Part shown: positions 56,958 to 64,000 of the stretch, one piece after another
Layout of the letters: each line of letters opens with the position of its first letter
How positions within the stretch are numbered: the stretch's first letter is position 1
Source of the DNA: Vulcanimicrobiota bacterium
GTDB lineage: Bacteria > Vulcanimicrobiota > Vulcanimicrobiia > Vulcanimicrobiales > Vulcanimicrobiaceae
Reading direction: 5' to 3'
Assembly (NCBI GenBank): GCA_003151115.1
Contig: PLWS01000001.1
Location: forward strand, 115,438-179,437
Length of the DNA stretch: 64,000 nucleotides
Notes under the pieces: generated by a model
The model's database searches: none
Seen by the model: only the letters and a program-made list of their open reading frames with translations
Told to the model about the DNA's origin: nothing
Made by a program: the position numbers and the translations under genes

Positions 56958-58625
56958 ATGCCGGCCAGGAAAAAAACCAAAGGAGCGGGTCGGGCGCGGG
57001 AGCCCGGCTCGCTCAAACGTTATCACGCCAAGCGCGATTTTAAAGCGACGCCCGAGCCGCGCGGAAAGCCGGTTAAAGGCGGCAAGCGTTTGCGTTTCGT
57101 CATTCAAAAACATCGCGCGTCGCGGCTGCACTACGATTTTCGCCTCGAAGCCGACGGCGTGCTGAAGTCGTGGGCCGTTCCCAAGGGTCCCTCACTCGAT
57201 CCGGCGGACCGCCGGCTGGCGATGCACGTCGAAGATCATCCTTACGACTACCGCACGTTCGAAGGCATCATTCCGAAAGGACAGTACGGCGCGGGCGAAG
57301 TCATCGTATGGGATGAAGGCACGTACAAACTCGCCGAAGGCGCCGATCCAACCAGCGAGATCGGCCGCGGAAAAATCAAGTTCATCCTTTCCGGAAAGAA
57401 ACTCAACGGCGAGTTCACGCTCGTGCGGATCAAGGGCCGCGCCGGTGACAGTGGCGATCCCTGGCTTTTGATCAAAGATCACGATGAATACGTCAACCCG
57501 AAATACGACATTGCCAAGGATAACAAGTCGGCCAAGACCGGACGGACGGTCGAGTCGTACGCGAAGGATCCGCGCGCGCCGCATTGGGATTCCGGACCAA
57601 AGGCGTCGCGCGGCGCAACCAAGGAAAAAAAAAGCGCTAAACGCGATCCGGTCCCAGTCATCCACACGCCCATGCTCGCGACTCTCGTGGACGAACCGTT
57701 CGACGACGACGAGTGGCTCTTCGAGATAAAGTGGGACGGCTATCGCGCGATCTGTACGATGCGCGAAGACGGTAAACTCTCGCTCGTCTCGCGCAACGGC
57801 TTGGATTTTCTGAAGCAGTTTCCCGAGCTCGAAGAGTTGCGCGGCGCATGGAAGACGCTGCCCGTTGTGGTGGATGGCGAGATCGTCAGCCTAGACGATC
57901 ACGGCCGATCGTCTTTTCAGCGCTTGCAAGGAAGTTTCAATCGCAACCGACCTAGCGCGCGATCCGCCGACGCGGAAAAGTATCCGCTGACCTACGCGGT
58001 ATTCGACATCCTCTACGCCGACGGGAAAGATCTGCGAAAGACGCCGCTCGAAGAGCGTAAAGCGATCCTCGAGCGCGCGATCGGCGATCCCGATCTGGTG
58101 CTGTACTCAAAGCACGTCATCGGCGCCGGCCGCGCGTTCTTCGAACAAGCGAAAAGGCAGCAGCTGGAAGGCATCATCGGCAAGCGGCGCGACTCGACCT
58201 ATCACGAACGCCGCACGCGCGATTGGGTCAAGATCAAGGCGCAACTCATGCAAGAGTGTGTGATCGGCGGATTCACCGAACCGCGCGGCAGCCGCAAAGG
58301 CTTTGGCGCGCTGCTGCTCGGCCTCTACGACAAGGGCAAACTCTATTACGTGGGTCACGTCGGCACGGGATTCGATACGAAGACCCTCGCCGCAATGACG
58401 GCGCAGCTCAAGAAAATCGAGCGCAAAGCTTCGCCGTTTGCCAACGACGTCGCGTCAAATACGAAAGTGCATTGGGTCGAGCCGAGACTGGTCGCGCAGG
58501 TGCGTTTCACGGAGTGGACGCGCGACGGTGTGATGCGGCAGCCGGCCTACTTGGGATTGAGAACCGACAAAAAACCGAAAGAGTGCGTGCGCGAAGTCCC
58601 GGTAGATACGGACGAGGTGACGTAG
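56958..58625 (+). CDS. ligD: LigD-type ATP-dependent DNA ligase with 3'-phosphoesterase domain
   Basis: 555 residues for non-homologous end joining. Basic N-terminal tail, then a phosphoesterase domain (QKHRASRLHYDFRLEADGVL, MHVEDHPYDYRTFEG, GEVIVWDEGTY) to about residue 200. Then the ligase: Lys-AMP motif FEIKWDGYRAICT, VVDGEIVSLDD, and an OB fold ending in VRFTEWTRDGVMRQPAYLGLR. Lacks the polymerase domain, which is the next gene. ATG 56958. TAGTG overlap with the polymerase gene. Confidence 0.93.
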   Translation: MPARKKTKGAGRAREPGSLKRYHAKRDFKATPEPRGKPVKGGKRLRFVIQKHRASRLHYDFRLEADGVLKSWAVPKGPSLDPADRRLAMHVEDHPYDYRTFEGIIPKGQYGAGEVIVWDEGTYKLAEGADPTSEIGRGKIKFILSGKKLNGEFTLVRIKGRAGDSGDPWLLIKDHDEYVNPKYDIAKDNKSAKTGRTVESYAKDPRAPHWDSGPKASRGATKEKKSAKRDPVPVIHTPMLATLVDEPFDDDEWLFEIKWDGYRAICTMREDGKLSLVSRNGLDFLKQFPELEELRGAWKTLPVVVDGEIVSLDDHGRSSFQRLQGSFNRNRPSARSADAEKYPLTYAVFDILYADGKDLRKTPLEERKAILERAIGDPDLVLYSKHVIGAGRAFFEQAKRQQLEGIIGKRRDSTYHERRTRDWVKIKAQLMQECVIGGFTEPRGSRKGFGALLLGLYDKGKLYYVGHVGTGFDTKTLAAMTAQLKKIERKASPFANDVASNTKVHWVEPRLVAQVRFTEWTRDGVMRQPAYLGLRTDKKPKECVREVPVDTDEVT

Positions 58626-59575
58626 TGGCGCGCACCACGCAGAAAGCCAAAGTCGGCGGGCGCGAGCTCACGTTTTCGAATCTCGACAAGGTGCTCTTTC
58701 CACGCGACGGCTACACGAAAGGCGACCTCATCGCCTATTATCTGAGCGTTGCGAAGCGGCTCTTGCCGCACCTGAAAGATCGTCCGCTGACGCTCCAGCG
58801 GTATCCCGATGGGATCGGCGGCCAATCGTTCTTCGAAAAGCAGGCGCCGAAATTTACGCCGGATTGGATAAAAACCATCGACGTTTCGGCCGACCAAGGC
58901 TCGCGCAAGGTCGCTTATATTCTTTGCAACGACGAACCGACGCTGGCGTGGTGCGCGAACCTCGCCGCGATCGTGCTGCACGTCTGGTATTCACACCGGC
59001 CGACGCTGGAGTATCCGGACTACGCGCTTTTCGATCTCGATCCGGGCGAAGGCTGTCCCATGAAAACGCTCGCCAAGGTTGCGCTCGAGTTCCACGACAT
59101 GCTGGCGGAGATCGGACTCAAACCGTTGGTCAAAACGACGGGCGGCAGCGGTTTGCATCTCGTCATTCCGGTGAAGCCGAAATATTCATATGATGCGCTC
59201 AAGCAGTTCGGCGAGATAGCGGCAAGGCTCATCGCGCGCGAGCTGCCGAAGCTCACGACGCTCGAACGTTCGATCGCGCGCCGTCCGAAGGGCACCGTGT
59301 TGCTGGATTGGGTGCAGATCGGTCGCGGAAAAACCGTCGTGCCGCCTTACGGCGTCCGCGCCCGCGACAAAGCCCCGGTTTCGATGACGCTCGATTGGTC
59401 TGAAGTGGAAGAATTCGAGTCCAAGCGCGGCACGCCCGAGGCGGTCAACGCGCGCTGGACCATCGCCAACGCACTCAAGCGCCTGCAGACCGAAGGCGAT
59501 CTCTGGGCCGGAAAGCACTGGAAGCCGGCCGCGCTGGAACCCGCCTTAAAAAAGGCCCAGCGCGCCTGGGACTGA
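58625..59575 (+). CDS. LigD-type polymerase/primase (separate protein)
   Basis: 316 residues, archaeo-eukaryotic primase fold of NHEJ polymerases: GRELTFSNLDKVLFPRDGYTKGDLI, LTLQRYPDGIGGQSFFEKQ, the metal motif ALFDLDPGEG, KTTGGSGLHLVIPV and a late VQIGRGKTVVPPYGVRARDKAPVS. Adds nucleotides at broken ends before sealing. In many bacteria it is a domain of LigD; here the PE-ligase and polymerase are two overlapping genes in the order seen inside Pseudomonas LigD. GTG 58625. Confidence 0.92.
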   Translation: MARTTQKAKVGGRELTFSNLDKVLFPRDGYTKGDLIAYYLSVAKRLLPHLKDRPLTLQRYPDGIGGQSFFEKQAPKFTPDWIKTIDVSADQGSRKVAYILCNDEPTLAWCANLAAIVLHVWYSHRPTLEYPDYALFDLDPGEGCPMKTLAKVALEFHDMLAEIGLKPLVKTTGGSGLHLVIPVKPKYSYDALKQFGEIAARLIARELPKLTTLERSIARRPKGTVLLDWVQIGRGKTVVPPYGVRARDKAPVSMTLDWSEVEEFESKRGTPEAVNARWTIANALKRLQTEGDLWAGKHWKPAALEPALKKAQRAWD

Positions 59576-59642
59576 GGGCCCGGGGGCGGCTTCCCTAGCA
59601 GCCCGGCCGGGGGGCGGGTCGCTTTCGGGGGCCTCGGTCGGG

Positions 59643-59668
59643 TATAATCCAAGTCGCAGTTATCCACA
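59643..59668 (+). promoter_or_regulatory. ku promoter -10 box and DnaA-box-like 9-mer in the leader
   Basis: A consensus TATAAT (59643-59648) stands in the 105-bp gap before ku, giving a start near 59655. Close after it is TTATCCACA (59660-59668), a perfect DnaA box. No good -35 is seen. The 9-mer could be chance, but its place between promoter and start codon would allow DnaA to affect ku transcription. Confidence 0.5.
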
Positions 59669-59680
59669 GGGGGCATTTCC

Positions 59681-60532
59681 TTGGCACACGCCATTTGGTC
59701 CGGATCTATCAACTTCGGTCTCGTCACCATTCCGGTGAAGCTGTTCACGGCGGTCCGCGGCAACGATCTGTCGTTTAACATGCTGCACGCCAAGGACGAG
59801 GGGCGGATCCGCTACGAGCGCATCTGCACCATCGAAAACAAGCCGGTTCCGTGGGACGAGATCGTCAAGGGCTACGAGTACGAAAAGGGCGACTACGTCA
59901 TCCTCACCGACGAAGACTTCAAGAAAGTCAATCCGGAGGCGACGCAGAGCGTCGACATCCTCGAGTTCGTGGAACTCGACAAGATCAATCCGATGTACTT
60001 CGACAAGCCCTACTACTTAGAGCCCACCAAACAAGGCCGCCACGCGTACGCGCTGTTGCGCGAGGCGCTCGAGAAGGCCAACAAAGTCGCGATCGCGCGT
60101 GTCGTGATCCGCACGAAGGAAACGATCGCGGCGGTCAAACCGTCTGGCGACGCGCTCGTGCTGGAGATCATGCACTGGGCGGACGAGATGATCGAAGAGT
60201 CGACGCTCGACCTTCCCGGCGAAACGAAACTTCCCGAGCCCGAAATGAAGATGGCCAAGATGCTGATCGACGCGATGAGCGTCGACGAATTCCAGCCGGA
60301 GAAATTCACGAACGCCTACCACGAAGAGTTGCTCGCGATGATCGAAGCGCGTGCGGCCGGCAAAGAACTGCCCAAGCCCAAGAAAGCGCCGGCGCGGGCC
60401 AAGGTCGTCAACCTCATGGATGTACTGGCGCAAAGTGTAGAGGCGAGCAAGAAACAGCGCGGCGCGCGGACTGCAGCTTCGGAAAAACGCGCGGCACACA
60501 AGGCCGCGCCCAAGCGCCGCAAGAGCGCTTAA
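59681..60532 (+). CDS. ku: Non-homologous end-joining protein Ku
   Basis: 283 residues, homodimeric ring that binds DNA ends and recruits LigD. HAIWSGSINFGLVTIPVKLF is diagnostic, with RICTIENKPVPWDEIVKGYEYEKGDYVILTDEDFKKV and LDKINPMYFDKPYYLEP following; the C-terminus is Lys/Arg/Ala-rich, as in Ku tails. TTG 59681 with AGGGGG 7 nt upstream. Ends 3 bp from the convergent MFS gene. With the two LigD genes it makes a complete end-joining set. Confidence 0.94.
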   Translation: MAHAIWSGSINFGLVTIPVKLFTAVRGNDLSFNMLHAKDEGRIRYERICTIENKPVPWDEIVKGYEYEKGDYVILTDEDFKKVNPEATQSVDILEFVELDKINPMYFDKPYYLEPTKQGRHAYALLREALEKANKVAIARVVIRTKETIAAVKPSGDALVLEIMHWADEMIEESTLDLPGETKLPEPEMKMAKMLIDAMSVDEFQPEKFTNAYHEELLAMIEARAAGKELPKPKKAPARAKVVNLMDVLAQSVEASKKQRGARTAASEKRAAHKAAPKRRKSA

Positions 60533-60535
60533 CGC

Positions 60536-61714
60536 TTAGACGGCTTCTTCTTTCAATTGCGTGTGCCGGCGCGGCTCGCGCCGGGTTTGCACGATGCCGG
60601 CGATCAGCGCGACGAACGCAAAGAAACACGAGTACGCGCCCGACCATTGCGACCCGAGGTTGCCGAGGGCAGCCGTCGAGATCGGCGGCGAGATGATGCC
60701 GGAGAGCGAATCGAGCGACGACGTCACTCCTAATACCGTGCCCTGCCGCTTGGCGTCCGCCGCGACGCTGATGAGTGCGGTCAACCCGCTGTTGCTGAGT
60801 GCGAGCCCGAAACTGAACAGTACCGCTACGATCGCCAGCGCGTAGATCGAATGCACGATCGAGAGCAGGCCGAACCCCACAAAAAGAGACAATAAGCCCA
60901 GCGTAGACATGCCGCGATCGCCCAGCCAATCGGAGACGCGGCTGATCAGGAACACGTTCACGAAGACGTTGAGCGTCGATGTGCCCGAGAAGAAATAATC
61001 GGTTTGCTCGGGCGAGAAATGCAGCTGCTTGGCGAGGTAGAGCGCCATCACGCTGAACCAGCCGTAGAGTGAGAGCGAGAGGGCGAGTTTCTGCCATAGC
61101 AGCGGCGCGAATTTTTTGTTCTGGAACGTGCGAATGATTTCGGCCGGCCCGACGACCTCTTCGGTCTTTCCGCGCGATTCCGGCAGGTAGCGGATCGTCA
61201 CGATCAGCGTGACGAGCTGCAGCGCCGCGGCTGCATAAAATGGCGCGCTATAACCGAAGCGCTGAAAGAGCACCGACTCAATCAGCGGACCGAAGATCAT
61301 GCCGGCGCCGAACGTCGCGCCGATCAGGCCGAACGCGCGCGAACGATCTTTCGGCTCGACGAGATCGGCGACGTAGGCTTGCGTGACGCCGATGTTTCCT
61401 CCGGAGAAGCCCTCCAAAATGCGCGCGGCAAAGACAAATCCGATGCTGCCGGCTGCGCCCAGCATCGCCCAGCCGATCGTCGCGCCGATTTGGCTGATGA
61501 TCAGCACGCCTTTGCGGCCGATGCGATCCGAAACGTTGCCCCAGATCGGTCCCGAAACGAGCTGGCAGAACGAAAACGTCGAGAAAAGCACGCCGACAAC
61601 AAACGGCGAGGCGCCGAAGTGGGTAACGAAATACGGGAGCAGCGGAATCAGCATGCTGAACCCGAGGATGTCGATGAACGTGATCCCGAGGATCGGGAAG
61701 AGCCGGCGTATCAC
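60536..61714 (-). CDS. MFS transporter, TetA/TCR-like drug exporter
   Basis: 392 residues, twelve membrane helices. Helix 1 [29 protein letters not shown]; loop 2-3 motif [19 protein letters not shown] (MFS motif A); helix 5 antiporter-type motif [17 protein letters not shown] (motif C). This agrees with the DHA1/TCR group of proton antiporters that export small drugs such as tetracyclines. GTG 61714 overlaps the protease gene stop; in-frame sequence upstream lies inside that gene. Confidence 0.85.
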   Translation of the reverse strand: MIRRLFPILGITFIDILGFSMLIPLLPYFVTHFGASPFVVGVLFSTFSFCQLVSGPIWGNVSDRIGRKGVLIISQIGATIGWAMLGAAGSIGFVFAARILEGFSGGNIGVTQAYVADLVEPKDRSRAFGLIGATFGAGMIFGPLIESVLFQRFGYSAPFYAAAALQLVTLIVTIRYLPESRGKTEEVVGPAEIIRTFQNKKFAPLLWQKLALSLSLYGWFSVMALYLAKQLHFSPEQTDYFFSGTSTLNVFVNVFLISRVSDWLGDRGMSTLGLLSLFVGFGLLSIVHSIYALAIVAVLFSFGLALSNSGLTALISVAADAKRQGTVLGVTSSLDSLSGIISPPISTAALGNLGSQWSGAYSCFFAFVALIAGIVQTRREPRRHTQLKEEAV

Positions 61715-62664
61715 TCGGCTTCGATGGGCAGAACCAGCGGTTGTATTCTTTCGCTCTTGCGGATAACGGTCATGCGATAGCTCCGGCGCAGATCGATCAG
61801 CGTCAGCAAACGGTGAAGATCGTCGATTCCGCGCACAGGTTGCTCTTCGAACGCGACGAGCACGTCGCCTTCGCGCAGACCGGCCGTTTCGGCGGGACTG
61901 CCCGGTTCGACCGTGACGATCAGTAGGCCGCGCGGATCGCGCAGCTCGTGCAGCCGCACGAGGCGCCGCGGGATTTCGAGATCTTGTCCGGCCACGCCGA
62001 GATAACCGCGCCGCACGCGCCCGTCGCGCATAAGCACTGCCGAAATGAACGTCGCCGTATTCACGGCGATCGCAAAACAAATGCCTTGTCCGGGAAAGAC
62101 CGCCGTGTTGACGCCGATCACCGCACCGTCGCTCGTGACGAGCGGTCCGCCGGAATTCCCCGGATTGAGTGCGGCATCGGTTTGGATAACGTTGTCGATC
62201 AAACGTCCCGACTGCGCGCGCAGCGATCGGCCTAGCGCGCTGACGACGCCGGCGGTGACCGTATACTGCAAACCGTACGGATTGCCGACGGCGACAACCA
62301 GTTGGCCTTGGCGCAGCTGCGATGAATCTCCGAGTTTGACGGCGGTGAGATCGGGCGCCGATATTTGTACGACTGCCAGATCCGTGTGCTCGTCTTCGCC
62401 GACCAGCCGGCCGTCGAGCTCGCGGCCGTCGAGAAGCGAGACCTCGATGCGGTCGGATCCGTGCACGACGTGGCTGTTGGTTATAAGAAATCCGTCGGGC
62501 GTAAAGATGAAGCCCGAACCGTTTCCGCGCGCCCGCCCCGCGCGCACTTCGATCCCGACGACCGAGGGGCTCACGGTTTGGGCCGCATTGGTGACGGCTT
62601 CGGAGTACGCATCGAGCGGCGAAGGTTCGTTCTGCTCGGAGACGGCGTGAAGAGGAACGGCCAT
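61711..62664 (-). CDS. HtrA/DegP-like serine protease with one PDZ domain
   Basis: 317 residues. Trypsin-like domain with full triad: [11 protein letters not shown] (His), [12 protein letters not shown] (Asp), [14 protein letters not shown] (Ser); [20 protein letters not shown] also typical. C-terminal PDZ domain ([32 protein letters not shown]). No signal peptide or membrane anchor is visible, unlike most DegP/DegS proteins, so it may act in the cytoplasm or use a start not seen here. Followed directly by the exporter. Confidence 0.9.
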   Translation of the reverse strand: MAVPLHAVSEQNEPSPLDAYSEAVTNAAQTVSPSVVGIEVRAGRARGNGSGFIFTPDGFLITNSHVVHGSDRIEVSLLDGRELDGRLVGEDEHTDLAVVQISAPDLTAVKLGDSSQLRQGQLVVAVGNPYGLQYTVTAGVVSALGRSLRAQSGRLIDNVIQTDAALNPGNSGGPLVTSDGAVIGVNTAVFPGQGICFAIAVNTATFISAVLMRDGRVRRGYLGVAGQDLEIPRRLVRLHELRDPRGLLIVTVEPGSPAETAGLREGDVLVAFEEQPVRGIDDLHRLLTLIDLRRSYRMTVIRKSERIQPLVLPIEAE

Positions 62665-62746
62665 GGTGCTTTTAGGAACCTGCGAGCCTTTGGCGCGGTT
62701 TCACGAAGGGCCGTGCGGGCGCCCCGCGAAGCGGACGGCCTCTAAG

Positions 62747-62829
62747 CCCAGATGGCGGAATTGGTAGACGCGCTGGTTTCAGGTATCAGTGGCCGCAAGG
62801 CCGTGGGGGTTCGAGTCCCTTTCTGGGCA
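62747..62829 (+). tRNA. tRNA-Leu (anticodon CAG)
   Basis: Cloverleaf: acceptor GCCCAGA / TCTGGGC plus discriminator A; D arm with GGTAGACGC; anticodon stem CTGGT/ATCAG with loop TTCAGGT, giving anticodon CAG; long class II variable arm with GGCC-GCAA-GGCC; T arm GGGGGTTCGAGTCCCTT. CCA is not encoded. Reads CUG codons. Confidence 0.96.
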
Positions 62830-62854
62830 GATTTATTATGGTGAACCCCGTTTA

Positions 62855-62896
62855 TTCGGATTTTTTGTGAAATGGGAAAAACAGAATCCGAATTTT
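62855..62896 (+). terminator. Terminator hairpin after tRNA-Leu
   Basis: TTCGGATT (62855-62862) pairs perfectly with AATCCGAA (62885-62892), with further weak T/A pairing inside, followed by TTTT. 25 bp after the tRNA. Confidence 0.55.
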
Positions 62897-63161
62897 CGGG
62901 ATGCGGATGCTCGTCGTTGAAGCTGAGCGCAATCGCGCCATCATAATTGGGCTCCAGAACAGTGCGAGATCCAATCTTCGGCGCAACGGTAAAACTCGCT
63001 CCCGGAATCGACTCATCCCACTGTAAGAGCGATCTGTTTTCCCCACATCTATGGTGCAAGCGTTTCTTACTAGCGCTTCGTCCAAGACTTTCTTGCACGC
63101 AATAACTCGCTAACGACTGGCGAAGGTTGACTTCGCGATGGAGTACAATCTTCTATAAATC
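62897..63161. other. Non-coding stretch, no supported gene
   Basis: Short frames exist on the minus strand (62852-63085 and 62742-63098), but one covers the tRNA and neither resembles a protein family. Base composition is clearly less GC-rich than elsewhere. A possible promoter for the following gene is TTGACT near 63127 with TACAAT near 63143 or TATAAA near 63154, at poor spacing. Confidence 0.4.
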
Positions 63162-63656
63162 ATGAAAGCTGCGAAATTCCTGGCGGCGGTGCTCTGCGCC
63201 GTATTAACTATGTACCTAGCGCAGGAGGTGGCCGGAGCAACAAATCGATCCCTCTCGCCGCGAGCGGAAGCGGCGCATCAGATACATGAGAAGGCGAAGG
63301 CTGGCTGCCTAAGGACACTTACCGCCGATCACCGAGCGAAAGTGCTAAACATAATCGCAGGTTTCGATAACGGAACGGTCACGTACGAAGCCGCCGCGTC
63401 CGCAATTGGACGACTACTGAATAGCGATGAAGTTTCGGCGATTCAGTCCCAGGAGCTCTCCATGATTGAGAGCGTGCATGCTATGGAGCATCCTGAGCAT
63501 CCCCAACCAAGCGTCAATCCGCCGCCCATTAATCAAGGGCCGCCATTTACCCCAGAACAAGCGGGCGGGTTTCTCGTAAGAATACTTGGCAATCCCGAAG
63601 CGGTCAGTTCAGCAATGAGAACCGTTTTGCCAATGCCTTCCGCCACCCCTCACTAG
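63162..63656 (+). CDS. Secreted orphan protein
   Basis: 164 residues with a clear signal peptide (KAAKFLAAVLCAVLTMYLAQEVAG). The mature part has a short helical region (ADHRAKVLNIIAGFDNGTVTYEAAASAIGRLLNSDEVSAIQSQ), then a Pro-rich segment (PEHPQPSVNPPPINQGPPFTPEQ). Codons use A/T third positions more often than the rest of the window, suggesting transfer or a young gene. ATG 63162 follows an AT-rich promoter-like region. No family recognised. Confidence 0.6.
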   Translation: MKAAKFLAAVLCAVLTMYLAQEVAGATNRSLSPRAEAAHQIHEKAKAGCLRTLTADHRAKVLNIIAGFDNGTVTYEAAASAIGRLLNSDEVSAIQSQELSMIESVHAMEHPEHPQPSVNPPPINQGPPFTPEQAGGFLVRILGNPEAVSSAMRTVLPMPSATPH

Positions 63657-63845
63657 AAGAACCTGTGCGAACCGGCGGAAACGTGGAAATGCAAATTGAC
63701 CTATTGGTGGACAAAAGTTGGCTCGGGGGAACAGACTGATCGCTAAGCCCGTTTGAGCGCGTAACCCGATCCGGTTAGCGGGGATTAGCTAACGGTTCCC
63801 ACAACCCGGCCTAGAACAGGCTAGGATTCATTCCTTCCCGCTTCC
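63657..63845. other. Non-coding stretch with small hairpins
   Basis: No supported gene. Contains GTTAGC-GGGGATTA-GCTAAC (about 63774-63793) and CCTAG-AACAGG-CTAGG (about 63810-63825). Either could be part of a transcription end; there is no T run. Confidence 0.35.
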
Positions 63846-64000
63846 ATGAATAACGAGCATCACATTAGAGACAAGTCAGGCTCGCCCAGGCGAGAAGTGG
63901 TGGCTTGGCTGAACAAGAATCGCGCACAAATCATAATGAACGCTGCGCGGCGTCCCAGAAGGAACAAGCCGCGATCATTTTTCGTGCTCTTAACTGCATT
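63846..64000 (+). CDS. Hypothetical protein, N-terminal part (cut by window end)
   Basis: Open from ATG 63846 to the window edge, 51 residues, no stop: charged start (NNEHHIRDKSGSPRREVVAW), a basic stretch (ARRPRRNKPRS) and the beginning of a hydrophobic segment (FFVLLTA) that may be a membrane helix. Cytoplasmic basic residues before a helix fit an inner-membrane protein. Too short to assign. Confidence 0.35.
   Translation, partial: MNNEHHIRDKSGSPRREVVAWLNKNRAQIIMNAARRPRRNKPRSFFVLLTA

Noticed and set aside
59660-59668. TTATCCACA as part of a replication origin
   Set aside because: A single DnaA box with no cluster, no AT-rich unwinding region and no dnaA/dnaN nearby; treated only as a possible regulatory site.
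62742-63098. 118-codon minus-strand frame near the right end
   Set aside because: It covers the antisense of the tRNA-Leu gene and has no recognisable protein features.

Overview
The window is a 64-kb piece of a GC-rich, gene-dense chromosome. Genes run in long co-directional blocks with stop and start codons overlapping (ATGA, GTGA, TAATG). The organism has two membranes: there are heptose/LPS core genes, two LptA-like proteins and a lipoprotein signal peptide. Several gene orders are nevertheless those of Gram-positive and related (terrabacterial) lineages: rnc-smc; rpiB-glyA-upp-ATP synthase-murA-mreB; and an anti-sigma antagonist/anti-sigma/SigB switch. With Ku/LigD repair, this mix suits a little-studied diderm phylum such as Candidatus Eremiobacterota (WPS-2). 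That placement is inference; no rRNA gene is present.

Layout. 1-8.3 kb: end of rnc, smc, purH, a VOC protein, a permease fused to a YcgQ-like domain (minus strand), hisS. 8.3-18.4 kb: accB, then gmhA, hldA, hldC, an LpxB-like enzyme and five alternating GT2/GT9 glycosyltransferases, an LPS core operon that ends with aspS. 18.4-25.1 kb (minus strand): a dipeptide epimerase/DUF1611 (DgcA/DgcN-like) operon with a peptide-binding lipoprotein, a C39-like peptidase, trmL and a family 5 uracil-DNA glycosylase, preceded by a 56-residue acidic protein and an M91-like zinc peptidase. 25.1-25.3 kb: a probable structured RNA. 26-43 kb: rpiB, glyA, upp, dCMP deaminase, wecA/tagO, wecB, the whole F-type ATP synthase operon (atpZ, I, B, E, b', b, H, A, G, D, C), murA, mreB, tsaC and two LptA-like proteins. 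43-51 kb: rarA, cysteine desulfurase, DUF948 and YtxH-like proteins, a SigB partner-switch module, alaS. 51-62.7 kb: membrane proteins, a YyaL-like thioredoxin-domain protein, a split LigD (PE-ligase and polymerase in two genes) with ku, an MFS exporter and an HtrA-like protease. 62.7-64 kb: tRNA-Leu(CAG), then a less GC-rich stretch with a secreted orphan and one gene cut by the window edge.

The main unexplained signals are these. (1) Two elements of about 140 bp (between atpG and atpD, and after rarA) share a 20-nt core but have different, self-complementary stems, so structure is kept while stem sequence changes. (2) A 180-nt RNA candidate at 25.15-25.33 kb has a 17-position closing stem and a promoter-like box at the right distance. 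(3) Two essential genes, smc and tsaC, have no ATG, GTG or TTG at their natural start. (4) A D-glutamate/murein-peptide operon and a permease-YcgQ fusion.
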